Part shown: positions 63,775 to 64,000 of the stretch, in pieces
Position numbering within the stretch: position 1 is the first letter of the stretch
How the letters are laid out: each line of letters begins with the position of its first letter
Program-made: the position numbers and the translations under genes
Assembly: GCF_900112235.1 (NCBI RefSeq)
Contig: NZ_FOLH01000003.1
Span: 372,001 to 436,000 of the forward strand
Length of the DNA: 64,000 nt
Reading direction: 5' to 3'
Origin: Marinospirillum celere
GTDB lineage: Bacteria; Pseudomonadota; Gammaproteobacteria; Pseudomonadales; Halomonadaceae
Notes under the pieces: generated by a model
The model's input: only the letters and a program-made list of their open reading frames with translations
What the model was told of the DNA's origin: nothing
The model's database searches: none

Positions 63775-64000
63775 TTAACTGATCAAGATACTGGCCATCA
63801 TGCCCAGCTCTTCATGCTCAATGATATGGCAGTGGAACATCCACTCTCCTGGTTCTTCAAAAACCATTTTCAGTTTCAGTTTCTGAAAGGGTTTCAGGTT
63901 CACTGTATCCTGCCAGGCGCGGTAGTCAGGCGAGCGCCAGGCACCATCCTGCTCTTGTAGGGCAACCACCTGGAAGTGAGTGCCATGCACATGGAAGGGA
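63775..64000 (-). CDS. Multicopper oxidase, C-terminal part (cut by window edge)
   Basis: The frame is open at the window edge; only about 74 C-terminal residues are visible. They contain PFHVHGTHFQV (type 2/3 copper ligands), and FHCHIIEHEELGM (His-Cys-His, the type 1/3 site, with axial Met). These are the last cupredoxin domain of CueO/CopA-like oxidases, which oxidise Cu(I) in the periplasm. An internal GTG at 63990 is not the true start. It is the first visible gene of the leftward copper operon. Confidence 0.9.
   Translation of the reverse strand, partial: PFHVHGTHFQVVALQEQDGAWRSPDYRAWQDTVNLKPFQKLKLKMVFEEPGEWMFHCHIIEHEELGMMASILIS

Overview
The window is a stretch of ordinary chromosome from a gammaproteobacterium, most likely a moderate-GC member of the Oceanospirillales or a Pseudomonas relative (inference). 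The evidence is gene order and family content: prfB-lysS with a classical RF2 frameshift, trxA-rho, ubiD-fre, ybbP-ybbA/tesA, and the block glyA-nrdR-ribD-ribBX-ribH-nusB-thiL-pgpA. A Pseudomonas-type short LOV protein, a PA3496-family protein and an OprC/NosA-type copper receptor point the same way. There are no rRNA or tRNA genes, no CRISPR array and no recognisable insertion sequence.

Layout. 1-2243 is the tail of a type VI secretion accessory group (pentapeptide-repeat protein, DUF3540, DUF4150/PAAR-like). 2240-7967 holds a membrane-fused spermidine-synthase-like protein, a soluble PAS-chemoreceptor-like protein, a TraX-like protein, FolM and a flavin reductase. 8010-15840 is housekeeping: ubiD, rho with a structured 360-nt leader, trxA, ppx, lysS and prfB. 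15996-22461 mixes two linked unknown proteins, dapE, a small outer-membrane barrel, a membrane-anchored cold-shock-domain protein, slyX, bolA and a DUF3422 protein. 22525-29824 contains the ybbAP/tesA group, nsrR, a short LOV photoreceptor, a YdgA-like protein and pgpA. 29821-36058 is the thiamine/riboflavin/NusB/NrdR/GlyA block. In it the second enzyme is RibBX (GTP cyclohydrolase II half without zinc ligands) and no riboflavin synthase gene lies at the usual place. 36178-40225 carries TlpA-like, EttA, DUF2628 and CnoX genes and an unlisted 41-codon gene behind a perfect FNR/ANR box.

40283-45229 is a sulfide-oxidation region in two transcription units: a Tat-exported type II sulfide:quinone oxidoreductase with a three-helix membrane protein; and a metallo-beta-lactamase-fold persulfide dioxygenase-like enzyme, a DUF442 phosphatase-like sulfur transferase and a SulP anion transporter. 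After a chemoreceptor, tcdA, an RNA m5U methyltransferase, a hydrolase, a pirin and a dehydrogenase, the right end (52100-64000) is dominated by copper handling. It has a DUF2946-like protein, a TonB-dependent copper receptor, a convergent response-regulator/histidine-kinase pair, a large unrecognised lipoprotein, a ribbon-helix-helix regulator with its own palindromes facing a second SulP gene, and a leftward copper operon. That operon runs multicopper oxidase (cut by the window edge), CopA, a DUF2933-like peptide, a new Met/His-rich 41-aa membrane peptide, and a DUF411 protein.

The best candidates for undescribed biology are the copper module (unknown lipoprotein plus Met/His micropeptide), the RHH-operator-SulP unit, the FNR-box micropeptide, and a roughly 105-nt nested palindrome upstream of ribD. 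All start choices that differ from the longest reading frame are explained in the entries.
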